Part shown: one piece after another, positions 32,080 through 40,965 of the stretch
How the letters are laid out: each line of letters begins with the position of its first letter
How positions within the stretch are numbered: the first letter of the stretch is position 1
NCBI GenBank assembly: GCA_900537185.1
Contig: LS999826.1
Coordinates: 668,480 to 732,479, forward strand
Length of the DNA: 64,000 nt
Direction of reading: 5' to 3'
Source: Cytophagales bacterium Alg240-R148
GTDB lineage: Bacteria > Bacteroidota > Bacteroidia > Cytophagales > Cyclobacteriaceae
Position numbers and translations under genes: made by a program
Notes under the pieces: generated by a model
Databases searched by the model: none
Seen by the model: only the letters and a program-made list of their open reading frames with translations
What the model was told of the DNA's origin: nothing

Positions 32080-33538
32080 TAAACTTATAATTTGCCTGGC
32101 ATTGGCGCTGATTGCTCATGCCAGTGTTTTTGGTCAATATAGAAACGATTTGCAGAAATTGACCTTAGAGGAGGTTATTAATATGGCTCGGTCCCAATCT
32201 CCTTATGCTAAAAGAGCCGAAACTACCAAAGAAAATAAATATTGGCAATACCGTGTTTTTAAATCGGATTATGTACCACAATTATCGCTCAACGGCAACT
32301 TACCTAATTATCAAAAATCTGTAACTGCGGTAACACAAGAAGATGGAACCACTGCATTTAGAAAGGTGGACCAAGCCAATACCGACCTGTCCTTGTCCCT
32401 GTCACAGAGCATCGCTGCGACCGGAGCAAAATTGACGGTGAATTCTGATATTTATAGGTTTGACGATTTCAAAAATGACAATGTGCAATACGGTGGTAAT
32501 CCAGTGGTGATTGGATTGGAACAACCCATTTTTGCCTACAACGATCTCAAATGGAATAGGAAAATTGAGCCCATGCGGTTTGAAGAATCCAAAAGAGAAT
32601 TTGTACAGCAATTAGAAGTAATATCAAGGAATTCTTCTAGGATGTTTTTTGATTTGCTTGCGGCACAAATCAGTTTGAAGATAGCGCAACAAAATGTTCA
32701 AAGCAACGACACCATATTTAAAATTGCGCAAGGCCGCTACCAGCTGGGTAAAATACCGGAAAACGATTTGTTGCAACTAGAATTAAACTTAATGAACAGC
32801 AGACAAGCTGTAGCTCAGTCTGAGTTGGATTACGAAACGTCTCTGTTGTCTTTGCGTTCCTATTTAGGGAATAACACCAAAGAGGAGTTTGAGTTGATGA
32901 TTCCTGCCTTTATTCCTGAGTTTGATTTGCAAGAAGCCAAGGCCATGGAACAAGCAAAGAACAACAGAATGGAATACCTCGCGTTCCAGCGGAGGCTTTT
33001 AGAAGCACAGAAAGAAGTAGCACGAGCCAAGGGAGAGTCTGGCTTGAATATGAATTTATTTGCCAATTACGGACTGTCTAATAATGGGGGTACTCTTTCG
33101 GAGGTCTACCAAAGCCCGGATGAACAAATTCAGGCACGATTGGGGTTTTATATCCCTTTGTTGGATTGGGGTCGGCAAAAGTCAAGAATGAAAACAGCTC
33201 TAGCCAATTATAAGTTGGTGGAATATACAGTGGCACAAGAAGAAGTGGATTTTGAAAGAGAAGTATACACCAAAGTGAAGCAGTTTAAAATGCTGAAAAA
33301 GAAAATTGAAATCACCAAAAAGGCAGATGAAATATCTTTAAAACGGTATACCATTTCAAAGAACCGGTATTTAATTGGAAAGATCAGCATCACAGATTTG
33401 TCTATAGCACTAACGGAAAAAGACCAAGCCAAGCGCGATTATATCAATTCTTTAAGCGATTACTGGCAAGCCTATTATGAGTTAAGGGAGTTAACTTTGT
33501 ATGACTTTAAAAACGATGTGCTCTTGTATACCGATTGA
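32072..33538 (+). CDS. TolC-family outer-membrane efflux protein
   Basis: 488 residues with a signal peptide (MNNKLIICLALALIAHASVFGQ) and long alpha-helical repeats typical of the TolC/OEP tunnel: one half around residues 35-260, a second around 290-480. It starts inside the preceding permease gene (8-bp overlap), which implies translational coupling and a common export complex with the adaptor and permease. Confidence 0.92.
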   Translation: MNNKLIICLALALIAHASVFGQYRNDLQKLTLEEVINMARSQSPYAKRAETTKENKYWQYRVFKSDYVPQLSLNGNLPNYQKSVTAVTQEDGTTAFRKVDQANTDLSLSLSQSIAATGAKLTVNSDIYRFDDFKNDNVQYGGNPVVIGLEQPIFAYNDLKWNRKIEPMRFEESKREFVQQLEVISRNSSRMFFDLLAAQISLKIAQQNVQSNDTIFKIAQGRYQLGKIPENDLLQLELNLMNSRQAVAQSELDYETSLLSLRSYLGNNTKEEFELMIPAFIPEFDLQEAKAMEQAKNNRMEYLAFQRRLLEAQKEVARAKGESGLNMNLFANYGLSNNGGTLSEVYQSPDEQIQARLGFYIPLLDWGRQKSRMKTALANYKLVEYTVAQEEVDFEREVYTKVKQFKMLKKKIEITKKADEISLKRYTISKNRYLIGKISITDLSIALTEKDQAKRDYINSLSDYWQAYYELRELTLYDFKNDVLLYTD

Positions 33539-33599
33539 TGGCCAAGCAAATTGAAGGGCTACTATAGGTAGCCTCCATATTTTTTATATATTTACGCTC

Positions 33600-34007
33600 G
33601 TGAAGCTATTAACTACACTCATTTTTGTAATGTTGTTGTCTTGGCAACAACACGATCTGTTGGCGCAAGACCAACCACAATCAACAAAAACGGGCAATAC
33701 GTCTGTTGACTCCAAACCTGTGCATAAAATTGAAAAAAATAAAGACCTAAGATTGCATTGGATAAAAAACGATACCAAGGGTTTGCTGATTGGAAACAGG
33801 TGTTTCGAGGAGGTGACCAACAAGATGGGTTTTGTTTACCATATTCAGACCAAAAGCCAGTCCAATCAAATGAGCGAGACCAGAAGATTGCTGCATAATT
33901 TTGGCGTTAAATTCAAATTATTTTTTAAAAATGGACCTTTCTGGAAGTTCAAATTGAAGAAAAAAAGAAAGGAATGTAAACAGATAACAGGAGATTTTAC
34001 TTTCTAA
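33600..34007 (+). CDS. Small basic secreted protein, unknown function
   Basis: 135 residues starting at GTG 33600, since no ATG precedes the signal peptide (LLTTLIFVMLLSWQQHDLLAQ). The mature part is strongly basic near the C-terminus (KLKKKRKECK) with two Cys. No family recognised. A TATATTTA-like -7 element lies directly upstream and a terminator directly downstream, so it appears to be monocistronic. Confidence 0.6.
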   Translation: MKLLTTLIFVMLLSWQQHDLLAQDQPQSTKTGNTSVDSKPVHKIEKNKDLRLHWIKNDTKGLLIGNRCFEEVTNKMGFVYHIQTKSQSNQMSETRRLLHNFGVKFKLFFKNGPFWKFKLKKKRKECKQITGDFTF

Positions 34008-34020
34008 TTAACATAAAAAA

Positions 34021-34043
34021 AGCACCTCTAAAGGTGCTTTTTT
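34021..34043. terminator. Terminator hairpin between small secreted protein and tRNA
   Basis: Stem AGCACCT / AGGTGCT with a CTAA loop, flanked by A7 on the left and T6 on the right. It can serve the + strand gene and the opposite-strand tRNA, which ends a few bases away. Confidence 0.85.
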
Positions 34044-34050
34044 AGTATTG

Positions 34051-34124
34051 TAGCGAGAACGAGAGTTGAACTCGTGACCTCCGGGTTATGAATCCGACGC
34101 TCTAACCAACTGAGCTACCTCGCC
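34051..34124 (-). tRNA. tRNA-Met (anticodon CAU)
   Basis: Cloverleaf on the minus strand: acceptor GGCGAGG pairing with TCTCGCT (G1-U72 and G7-U66 wobbles), D arm GCTC/GAGC, anticodon loop TTCATAA giving CAU, T arm ACGAG-TTCAACT-CTCGT. The position of A31 opposite C39 is a mismatch in the anticodon stem. The 3' CCA is not encoded. G1-U72 argues against the initiator (C1xA72); tRNA-Ile with a lysidine-modified CAU anticodon cannot be ruled out by eye. Confidence 0.9.
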
Positions 34125-34232
34125 AAATCGAGGTGCAAACATACAAACATTAAATTTAATTTTCCAATAGCTTCTTTAAAAATTTTGTTAGTTGTAAATA
34201 TTTCTTAATTTGAACAAATAAACATCGTGCTT

Positions 34233-34628
34233 ATGAACAAGAGTCTATTTGAAACCGAGTTTGAGTTTAAAGCCTCTGCTAAGATGCTTTATCCCTATAT
34301 AAGTTCAGCAAGTGGTCTTTCACAGTGGTTGGCGGATGATGTAAAACTTGACGAGCAAAAAAATTTCAATTTTATTTGGGAGGGAGAAGATCATAAAGCT
34401 AAAATGGTATCGCACAGAGTGAATCAGTTTGCTAAATTTGAGTTTCTTCCAAAAGAATCAAATGACGCCGAAGATCCCGGTTACTTTGAACTGAAACTAG
34501 AGAAAAGTGAACTGACCGAGTCGGTCTTCTTAAAAGTAAAAGACTATTCTGATTTCGACGACCAAGAAGAGCTCAAGGAACTTTGGGATGGGCTTGTGTT
34601 TTCTCTAAAAGAAATGGTAGGAGGGTAG
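34233..34628 (+). CDS. START-like / AHSA1-type domain protein
   Basis: 131 residues from ATG 34233 (MNKSLFETEF); a GTG at 34227 would add two residues. The helix-grip pattern of SRPBCC/START-like proteins is visible: KASAKMLYPYISSASGLSQW, then FIWEGEDHKAKMV and a C-terminal helix LKELWDGLVFSLKEMV. Acidic, no signal peptide, cytoplasmic. Its ligand is unknown. A weak TTG-N17-TTAATTTG promoter-like element sits at 34185-34212. Confidence 0.8.
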   Translation: MNKSLFETEFEFKASAKMLYPYISSASGLSQWLADDVKLDEQKNFNFIWEGEDHKAKMVSHRVNQFAKFEFLPKESNDAEDPGYFELKLEKSELTESVFLKVKDYSDFDDQEELKELWDGLVFSLKEMVGG

Positions 34629-34721
34629 GTATACTAAACGTTTTTCTTAATTTTGGATCGAATTTTGCAAAGAGGACCATGCACCGCCAATTGGATGAGT
34701 GGTACGAATTGAATTTCTAGA

Positions 34722-36353
34722 ATGAAGAAAATAGATAAACTTATAATAAAAGCTTTCCTAGGTCCTTTCTTTTTGACCTATTTGGTAGTGGTATTCATTC
34801 TGCTTACCCAACACATGTTGAAGTATTTTGAAGACTTGGTTGGGAAAGATTTGGAGTGGTTTGTTTTAGGGCAATTGCTTTTTGACTTTGCTGTTTTTCT
34901 TACCCCTATTGCTTTGCCATTGGCCGTTCTACTTTCGTCTTTAATGACATTTGGAAATTTAGGGGAGCACTTTGAGTTAACCGCTATAAAGAGTGCGGGT
35001 ATTTCGTTGCTCCGTGCGCTCCAGCCAATTTTTATCTTTTCATTACTCTTAACCGTATTTGCTTTTTTTTCAAACAATTATTTTGTTCCAAAAGCAGCCC
35101 TCAATGCCTACAGTTTGTTGTGGGATATTAAAGAAAAAAAACCAGCCTTGGATCTAAAGGCGGGAGCTTTTTACAATGGGATTGAAGGGTTCAGTATAAA
35201 AACAAACTACAAAGGAACAGACCAGCAGCTGTACGGTGTAACCATTTACGACCACAGAGAAGGCGATGGCAACAAAAAAGTTACTTTGGCTGACTCTGGG
35301 AGGATGTTCACATTCAATGACGGCCGTTATTTGGCCATCGAGTTGTACAACGGCCGATCGTATATGGAAGGGGTAGCCTCAGAACAAAGCAAAACAAGGC
35401 GGTCCTCCAACAAGCCAGAGTCTTTGTCTAGGGTGAAGTTTTCAAGAACCAAGTACGTATTTGATTTGTCTTCATTTGATATTGGCCAAACAGACCCCAA
35501 TTTGTTTGCCAGAAATAGAATCATGAGAAACTTATTTGAATTGAACGGTGATATAGATTCACTCAATGAAATTCAAAAAGAAACCCGGTACAAAACACTG
35601 CGCGGAATTCAGTCTTATTATACCTACGAGTTAAAAGAAGAGGTAGATCTCGACGACCAATACAAACCATTTCAACAAAAATTGGATTCAATTTCGAAAC
35701 CTAAAATTCCAGAAGATGTTCAATTAAAAGAACAGTTGAGGAGGGTGGAAAGCGAAAAACAAGAAGGCAAACTAGAAGACGTAATTGAAAAAAGGATTCA
35801 GTTGAAAAATGAAATGGAAGCCAATTTCGAAAATGATCCTTCCTTTTCTATTGCGAAGCTCGACTCTTTCTTTAATGCTCCCAATCAAAAACGCCGAGTT
35901 GTGGATGCAGCCTTGACCTCTGCCAGGCAAAACAAGAACAAATTGGAGTCCCAAAATACTATGTTGAAAAACTACATAGACAACAACAGAATGTATACTT
36001 TTCAATGGCATAAAATATTGGCCGATTCGTTGGCGTGTTTTGTAATGTTCCTTATTGGAGCACCTCTAGGTGCCATTATAAAAAAAGGAGGTTTAGGAAT
36101 GCCCGTGTTGCTTTCCATTGTGTTTTTTATCCTGTACTACATCCTTACCATGACTGGAAAGAAATGGGGCGAATATGGCGTGGTAGATGAGTTTATTGGT
36201 GCCTGGATGGCAGACGCCATCTTGTTGGTGATTGGCCTTTTCTTTTTGCGTCAAGCGAGGGTCGATGCAAGGTTGTTTGATTCGGACTTCTATGCAGTGG
36301 TATTTTCCAAGCTAAAAGCACTGTGGCGTAAAAAAGCACAGAACACAAATTAA
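34722..36353 (+). CDS. LptF/LptG (YjgP/YjgQ) family permease, enlarged
   Basis: Inner-membrane subunit of the ABC transporter that pulls lipopolysaccharide from the inner membrane. Helices at about residues 12-32, 50-75 and 98-117, then a periplasmic jelly-roll domain (FYNGIEGFSIKTNYKG), and three C-terminal helices (ADSLACFVMFLIGAPLGAIIKKGG and later). At 543 residues it is about 180 longer than E. coli LptF because of a charged, coiled-coil-rich insertion at about 250-425 before helix 4. LptB and other Lpt genes are not in the window. It stands alone here, as in many Bacteroidota. Confidence 0.9.
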   Translation: MKKIDKLIIKAFLGPFFLTYLVVVFILLTQHMLKYFEDLVGKDLEWFVLGQLLFDFAVFLTPIALPLAVLLSSLMTFGNLGEHFELTAIKSAGISLLRALQPIFIFSLLLTVFAFFSNNYFVPKAALNAYSLLWDIKEKKPALDLKAGAFYNGIEGFSIKTNYKGTDQQLYGVTIYDHREGDGNKKVTLADSGRMFTFNDGRYLAIELYNGRSYMEGVASEQSKTRRSSNKPESLSRVKFSRTKYVFDLSSFDIGQTDPNLFARNRIMRNLFELNGDIDSLNEIQKETRYKTLRGIQSYYTYELKEEVDLDDQYKPFQQKLDSISKPKIPEDVQLKEQLRRVESEKQEGKLEDVIEKRIQLKNEMEANFENDPSFSIAKLDSFFNAPNQKRRVVDAALTSARQNKNKLESQNTMLKNYIDNNRMYTFQWHKILADSLACFVMFLIGAPLGAIIKKGGLGMPVLLSIVFFILYYILTMTGKKWGEYGVVDEFIGAWMADAILLVIGLFFLRQARVDARLFDSDFYAVVFSKLKALWRKKAQNTN

Positions 36354-36365
36354 CTGCATGTGGGC

Positions 36366-36396
36366 TTGCTTATTGATTAAAGTAACTTTACCTTTG
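36366..36396 (+). promoter_or_regulatory. rpsO promoter, consensus Bacteroidota type
   Basis: TTG 36366-36368, 20-bp spacer, TACCTTTG 36389-36396, a perfect match to the TAnnTTTG -7 element, 31 bp before the rpsO start codon. Confidence 0.65.
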
Positions 36397-36427
36397 CGCA
36401 TTAAATTTATTTAAATTAATACTAACT

Positions 36428-36703
36428 ATGTATTTAACGAAGGAAAAGAAGCAAGAGCTCTTTGAAAATCATGGTCGGTTGAAGTCTAAGAACGATACCG
36501 GGTCAGCAGAAGCACAAATTGCTTTATTTACGCACAGAATCAACCATTTAACTGAACACTTGAAGACGCATCGCAAAGATTACTCTACTCAGTTGGGACT
36601 TTTGAAGCTTGTTGGTAAAAGAAGAAAATTATTGGATTATCTTGCTCATAAAGATATCAACAGATATAGAGCAATAATCAAAGAATTAGGTATCAGAAAA
36701 TAA
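36428..36703 (+). CDS. rpsO: 30S ribosomal protein S15
   Basis: 91 residues; [29 protein letters not shown] and the C-terminal [24 protein letters not shown] are diagnostic of S15, which binds the central domain of 16S rRNA. It is followed by a weak terminator and pnp, the usual rpsO-pnp order; readthrough into pnp is likely. Confidence 0.98.
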   Translation: MYLTKEKKQELFENHGRLKSKNDTGSAEAQIALFTHRINHLTEHLKTHRKDYSTQLGLLKLVGKRRKLLDYLAHKDINRYRAIIKELGIRK

Positions 36704-36712
36704 TATCTATTA

Positions 36713-36739
36713 AAAAGGGAATCTGTAAGGTTCCCTTTT
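36713..36739 (+). terminator. Weak terminator between rpsO and pnp
   Basis: Stem AAAAGGGAA / TTCCCTTTT with a 9-nt loop and a short mixed T tail, so readthrough into pnp is expected. Confidence 0.55.
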
Positions 36740-36790
36740 ATTATTAAATTCACTTTGTTTCCCTCCCCGGGATTTATTCTAATCATTAAT

Positions 36791-38941
36791 ATGCAACAAA
36801 ATATTCATACAAAATCTTTCACGCTACCAAATGGCAAGGAAGTAACAATCGAAACTGGAAAATTAGCAAGACAAGCAGATGGTTCAGTAGTAGTGAAATG
36901 CGGTAACACCATGTTGTTGGCTACGGTAGTTTCAAGTGAAGAAGCTAAAGAAGGAGTTGATTTTTTACCTTTATCCGTTGATTATCAAGAGAAATTTGCT
37001 TCGGCAGGAAAAATCCCTGGTGGGTTTTTGAAGCGAGAAGGCAGGTTGTCTGATTACGAAATTTTAATTTGTAGATTGGTTGATAGGGCTTTAAGACCTA
37101 TTTTTCCAGGAGATTACCATGCAGATACACAAGTAATGATATCATTGGTGTCAGCAGACGCTGAGGTTTTGCCAGATTCATTGGCTGCATTGGCTGCATC
37201 AGCGGCACTTTCTGTTTCTGACATACCTTTTAATGGTCCAATTTCAGAAACTCGTGTTGCTAGAATAGACGGGGAATATGTTGTGAATCCTGGTAAAACA
37301 GAAAGGTTATCAGCTGATTTAGACATCATTGTAGCCGCTACTTTAGAAGATATTCTTATGGTAGAAGGCGAAATGAAAGAAGTTGGAGAAGACGATTTGT
37401 TGGAGGCTTTACAAATTGCACACGATGCAATAAAAGTACAGTGCCAGGTGCAGTTGGATTTAGCAGAAATGGCTGGCAAAACTGAAAAGAGAACTTATTC
37501 TCACGAAAATTCAGATGAAGCTTTGGCTACTTTGATCCACGATACCTACTACGAGAAAATGTATGCGGTGGCTAAAGAGTGCAATGCTTCTAAAAAAATT
37601 AGAAAAGAAAAATTTGGTGCTTTCAAAGCGGAATTTGTAGAAGGACTTCCAGAAGACCACGAATACGATGCACACTTAATTGGACAGTACTTCAATAAAG
37701 TGCAGAAGAAAGCATGTAGAAATTTGGTGTTAGAAAATGACGTGCGTTTGGATGGTAGAGCGCTGAACCAAGTGCGTGACATTTGGACCGAAGTAGACTA
37801 CCTACCAACTCCACATGGGTCGGCATTGTTCACAAGAGGTGAAACACAGTCTTTGACTACGCTTACCTTAGGTACAAAAATGGACGAGCAAATGATAGAT
37901 GGAGCCATGTACGAAGGAACCAATAAATTCATGTTGCACTACAACTTTCCAGGATTTTCTACTGGAGAAGTAAGACCAAATAGAGGCCCAGGCCGTAGAG
38001 AAGTTGGACATGGTAATTTGGCTTACAGAGCATTAAAAAACATTATTCCTACAGAAAACAATCCATACACCATTCGAATAGTATCGGACATTTTAGAATC
38101 CAACGGATCTTCTTCTATGGCAACTGTTTGTGCAGGTTCTATGGCGTTGATGGACGCTGGGTTAGAAGTTAAAGGTGCTGTTTCTGGAATTGCAATGGGT
38201 ATGATCTCAGATGCAGACACTGGAAAATATGCCATCCTTTCCGATATACTTGGAGACGAAGATCACTTAGGCGATATGGACTTTAAAGTAACTGGAACTA
38301 AAAAGGGAATAACAGCTTGTCAGATGGATATCAAAATTGATGGTCTGAAGTACGAGGTGTTAAAAGAAGCTTTGTTACAAGCAAAAGAAGGTAGAGACCA
38401 TATCTTAGGAGAAATGGACAAAACCATCAGCAAAACAAATGATTCTTTGAAACCACATGCTCCTAGATCAACCAATTTGGTGATCGAAAAAGAAATGATT
38501 GGTGCGGTAATCGGACCTGGTGGAAAAGTTATCCAAGAAATCCAAGCTACAACGGGTGCTACTATTGCAATCGAAGAAGTAGACGGAAAAGGCCATGTGA
38601 ATATCTTTGCAACAGATTCAGAGTCTATGGATGGCGCTGTGAAACGTGTGAAAGAGATCGTAATTATGCCAGAAGTTGGTGAGGTATACGAAGGTAAAGT
38701 GAAGTCAATCATGCCATTTGGTGCCTTTGTTGAATTCCTTCCTGGAAAAGACGGTTTGTTGCATATTTCCGAAATTAAGTGGGAAAGATTAGAATCTATG
38801 GATGGTGTAATGGAAGTTGGAGAAGAGATCCAAGTGAAATTACTAGATGTAGATAAGAAATCAGGTAAGTTCAAATTGTCTAGAAAAGCATTGCTTCCTA
38901 GACCTCCAAGAAAAGAAAAAGAGAGCGAAAGCAAGAAGTAA
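36791..38941 (+). CDS. pnp: Polyribonucleotide nucleotidyltransferase (PNPase)
   Basis: Phosphorolytic 3'-5' exoribonuclease of the degradosome. ATG 36791 ([16 protein letters not shown]) gives 716 residues, the normal length; in-frame sequence upstream is non-homologous. Two RNase PH domains (about 15-145 and 320-545, with [20 protein letters not shown] and [15 protein letters not shown]), an alpha-helical linker, KH domain (about 560-620, [16 protein letters not shown]) and S1 domain (about 630-700, [20 protein letters not shown]). Confidence 0.98.
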   Translation: MQQNIHTKSFTLPNGKEVTIETGKLARQADGSVVVKCGNTMLLATVVSSEEAKEGVDFLPLSVDYQEKFASAGKIPGGFLKREGRLSDYEILICRLVDRALRPIFPGDYHADTQVMISLVSADAEVLPDSLAALAASAALSVSDIPFNGPISETRVARIDGEYVVNPGKTERLSADLDIIVAATLEDILMVEGEMKEVGEDDLLEALQIAHDAIKVQCQVQLDLAEMAGKTEKRTYSHENSDEALATLIHDTYYEKMYAVAKECNASKKIRKEKFGAFKAEFVEGLPEDHEYDAHLIGQYFNKVQKKACRNLVLENDVRLDGRALNQVRDIWTEVDYLPTPHGSALFTRGETQSLTTLTLGTKMDEQMIDGAMYEGTNKFMLHYNFPGFSTGEVRPNRGPGRREVGHGNLAYRALKNIIPTENNPYTIRIVSDILESNGSSSMATVCAGSMALMDAGLEVKGAVSGIAMGMISDADTGKYAILSDILGDEDHLGDMDFKVTGTKKGITACQMDIKIDGLKYEVLKEALLQAKEGRDHILGEMDKTISKTNDSLKPHAPRSTNLVIEKEMIGAVIGPGGKVIQEIQATTGATIAIEEVDGKGHVNIFATDSESMDGAVKRVKEIVIMPEVGEVYEGKVKSIMPFGAFVEFLPGKDGLLHISEIKWERLESMDGVMEVGEEIQVKLLDVDKKSGKFKLSRKALLPRPPRKEKESESKK

Positions 38942-38950
38942 TCTTGGAAA

Positions 38951-38981
38951 TTGGAACTTATTTTAATATAATTAATGTTTG
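38951..38981 (+). promoter_or_regulatory. Candidate rpoD promoter
   Basis: TTG 38951-38953, 20-bp spacer, AATGTTTG 38974-38981 (one mismatch to TAnnTTTG), about 38 bp before the rpoD start. Confidence 0.45.
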
Positions 38982-39019
38982 GGTTAAGGAAACCACGTTA
39001 ACGTAAATAAAAATTCTGA

Positions 39020-39883
39020 ATGAGACAGCTTAAAATAAGCAAGCAAATAACAAATAGAGAGAGTCAGTCTCTCGATAAATATCTTCAGGAAATTGGCAAG
39101 GTAGATCTTCTGACTCCAGATGAAGAAGTAGAGTTGGCAAAGAGGATCAGAGAGGGAGATCAGATGGCATTGGAAAAATTAACGAAAGCGAACTTAAGGT
39201 TCGTTGTTTCCGTGGCCAAACAGTATCAAAATCAAGGGTTATCTTTGGGTGATTTAATAAATGAAGGAAACTTAGGATTGATCAAAGCCGCTCAAAGGTT
39301 TGATGAAACTAGGGGTTTTAAATTTATTTCCTATGCAGTGTGGTGGATTAGACAATCCATTCTCCAGGCATTGGCTGAGCAATCTAGAATTGTTCGTTTG
39401 CCATTGAATAGGGTTGGGTCACTCAATAAAATATCAAAAACTTTTTCAGATTTGGAGCAGCGTTTCGAAAGAGAGCCTTCTCCAGATGAATTAGCAGAAG
39501 TATTGGAATTGTCCACTTCTGAGGTGGTAGATACCATGAAAGTGTCCGGTAGACATGTTTCTATGGATGCTCCATTTGTTCAAGGTGAAGAAAACAGTTT
39601 GTTGGACGTACTGGAAAACGATGGAGAAGAGAAGCCTGATCAGGAGTTAATGAACGATTCACTAAGAAGAGAAGTGCAACGGGCGCTTTCAACTTTAACC
39701 CAAAGAGAAGCAGATGTTATCGCTTTGTACTTTGGATTAAATGGAGAGCACTCAATGACGCTAGAAGAAATTGGTGAAAAGTTCAATTTGACAAGAGAGC
39801 GTGTGCGTCAAATTAAAGAAAAAGCTATAAGAAGATTAAGACATACCTCAAGAAGTAAAACTTTGAAACCTTATTTGGGTTAA
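39020..39883 (+). CDS. rpoD: Primary RNA polymerase sigma factor RpoD/SigA, Bacteroidota short form
   Basis: 287 residues with no region 1.1, the form typical of Bacteroidota housekeeping sigma. Region 1.2 [23 protein letters not shown], region 2 [22 protein letters not shown] and [14 protein letters not shown], region 3, and region 4.2 [20 protein letters not shown]. This family reads the TAnnTTTG -7 element rather than TATAAT, in line with promoters seen here. Own promoter and terminator, so monocistronic. Confidence 0.97.
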   Translation: MRQLKISKQITNRESQSLDKYLQEIGKVDLLTPDEEVELAKRIREGDQMALEKLTKANLRFVVSVAKQYQNQGLSLGDLINEGNLGLIKAAQRFDETRGFKFISYAVWWIRQSILQALAEQSRIVRLPLNRVGSLNKISKTFSDLEQRFEREPSPDELAEVLELSTSEVVDTMKVSGRHVSMDAPFVQGEENSLLDVLENDGEEKPDQELMNDSLRREVQRALSTLTQREADVIALYFGLNGEHSMTLEEIGEKFNLTRERVRQIKEKAIRRLRHTSRSKTLKPYLG

Positions 39884-39909
39884 TGTTGTTGTCTTAAAAA
39901 AAATAATTT

Positions 39910-39940
39910 AAAAGGTCTTGTTGTGAAATGAGACCTTTTT
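39910..39940 (+). terminator. Terminator after rpoD
   Basis: Nine-base stem AAAAGGTCT / AGACCTTTT (39910-39918, 39931-39939) with a 12-nt loop and a five-T run. Confidence 0.8.
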
Positions 39941-39964
39941 GCTTATATCGCAAAAAAAATAAGT

Positions 39965-40918
39965 ATGGAACAAAATACGGAAAAAGTAAAAGTCCTGATT
40001 GTAGGATCAGGCCCATCTGGTTATACCGCTGCTATTTATGCTGCTAGAGCAGGATTAAAACCCGTGTTGTATACAGGCGGCCAGCCTGGTGGTCAATTGA
40101 CCACTACCAACGATGTAGAAAACTTTCCAGGTTACCCCGAAGGGATCAACGGACCTGCCATGATGATGGATCTCCAGAAGCAAGCAGAACGGTTTGGAAC
40201 AGACTTAAGGTATGGCATGGTAACAGATGTAGATTTTTCAAACTACCCGCACAAAATCACTGTGGATGAAAAAAATGAAGTGTTGGCTGAGTCTGTGGTA
40301 ATTGCCACTGGAGCAACTGCCAAATACTTGGGTTTAGATTCTGAAGCAAAGTTTTTAAATAAGGGCGTGTCAGCTTGTGCTGTTTGTGATGGGTTTTTCT
40401 ATAAAGGGAAGGATGTAGCAGTTGTTGGAGGCGGCGATAGTGCGGCAGAAGAAGCAACCTACCTAGCCAACCTTTGCCCAAAAGTATACCTTATTGTTAG
40501 AAGGGACGAATTGAGAGCTTCAAAAATAATGCAACAAAGGGTAGAGAACACCCCGAATATTGAAATTTTGTGGAACACTGAAACACAAGAAATATTAGGC
40601 AACGAAGAAGTTGAGGCCATGCGGGTTGTTAACAACAAGACAAACGAAGTAAAAGAAATCCCTGTAAGTGGGTTTTTTGTAGCGATAGGGCACCAACCCA
40701 ACACGGAGGTATTTAAGGATTATTTAGAAATGGATGATCAAGGGTACATCCGGGTAGAAAATGGTTCTACAAAAACTAACGTTGAAGGAGTTTTTGCAAC
40801 AGGCGACGCGGCAGATAAGGTGTACCGCCAGGCCATTACCGCAGCTGGAACAGGCTGTATGGGTGCCTTGGATGCAGAGAAATTTTTAGCTGCAAAAGAA
40901 ATGGAAGTTCTTTCTTAA
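39965..40918 (+). CDS. trxB: Thioredoxin reductase
   Basis: 317-residue low-molecular-weight NADPH-thioredoxin reductase. FAD-binding GSGPSGYTAAIYAARA at the N-terminus, redox pair Cys138-Cys141 in ACAVCDGFFYKG, NADPH-binding GGGDSAAEEA and the C-terminal FAD motif GVFATGDAADKVYRQ. A hairpin terminator separates it from bshB1. Confidence 0.97.
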   Translation: MEQNTEKVKVLIVGSGPSGYTAAIYAARAGLKPVLYTGGQPGGQLTTTNDVENFPGYPEGINGPAMMMDLQKQAERFGTDLRYGMVTDVDFSNYPHKITVDEKNEVLAESVVIATGATAKYLGLDSEAKFLNKGVSACAVCDGFFYKGKDVAVVGGGDSAAEEATYLANLCPKVYLIVRRDELRASKIMQQRVENTPNIEILWNTETQEILGNEEVEAMRVVNNKTNEVKEIPVSGFFVAIGHQPNTEVFKDYLEMDDQGYIRVENGSTKTNVEGVFATGDAADKVYRQAITAAGTGCMGALDAEKFLAAKEMEVLS

Positions 40919-40931
40919 AAAAATATAAAAG

Positions 40932-40960
40932 CGCAGTATATAAAATGCTGCGTTTTTTTT
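40932..40960 (+). terminator. Terminator between trxB and bshB1
   Basis: Stem CGCAGTAT / ATGCTGCG (one G-U) with a 5-nt loop and eight T's; the next start codon is 6 bp after the tail. Confidence 0.8.
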
Positions 40961-40965
40961 ATACT

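Noticed and set aside
38320..38934. 204-residue minus-strand frame inside pnp
   Set aside because: Shadow of pnp; Ser/Phe/Pro-rich with no family resemblance.
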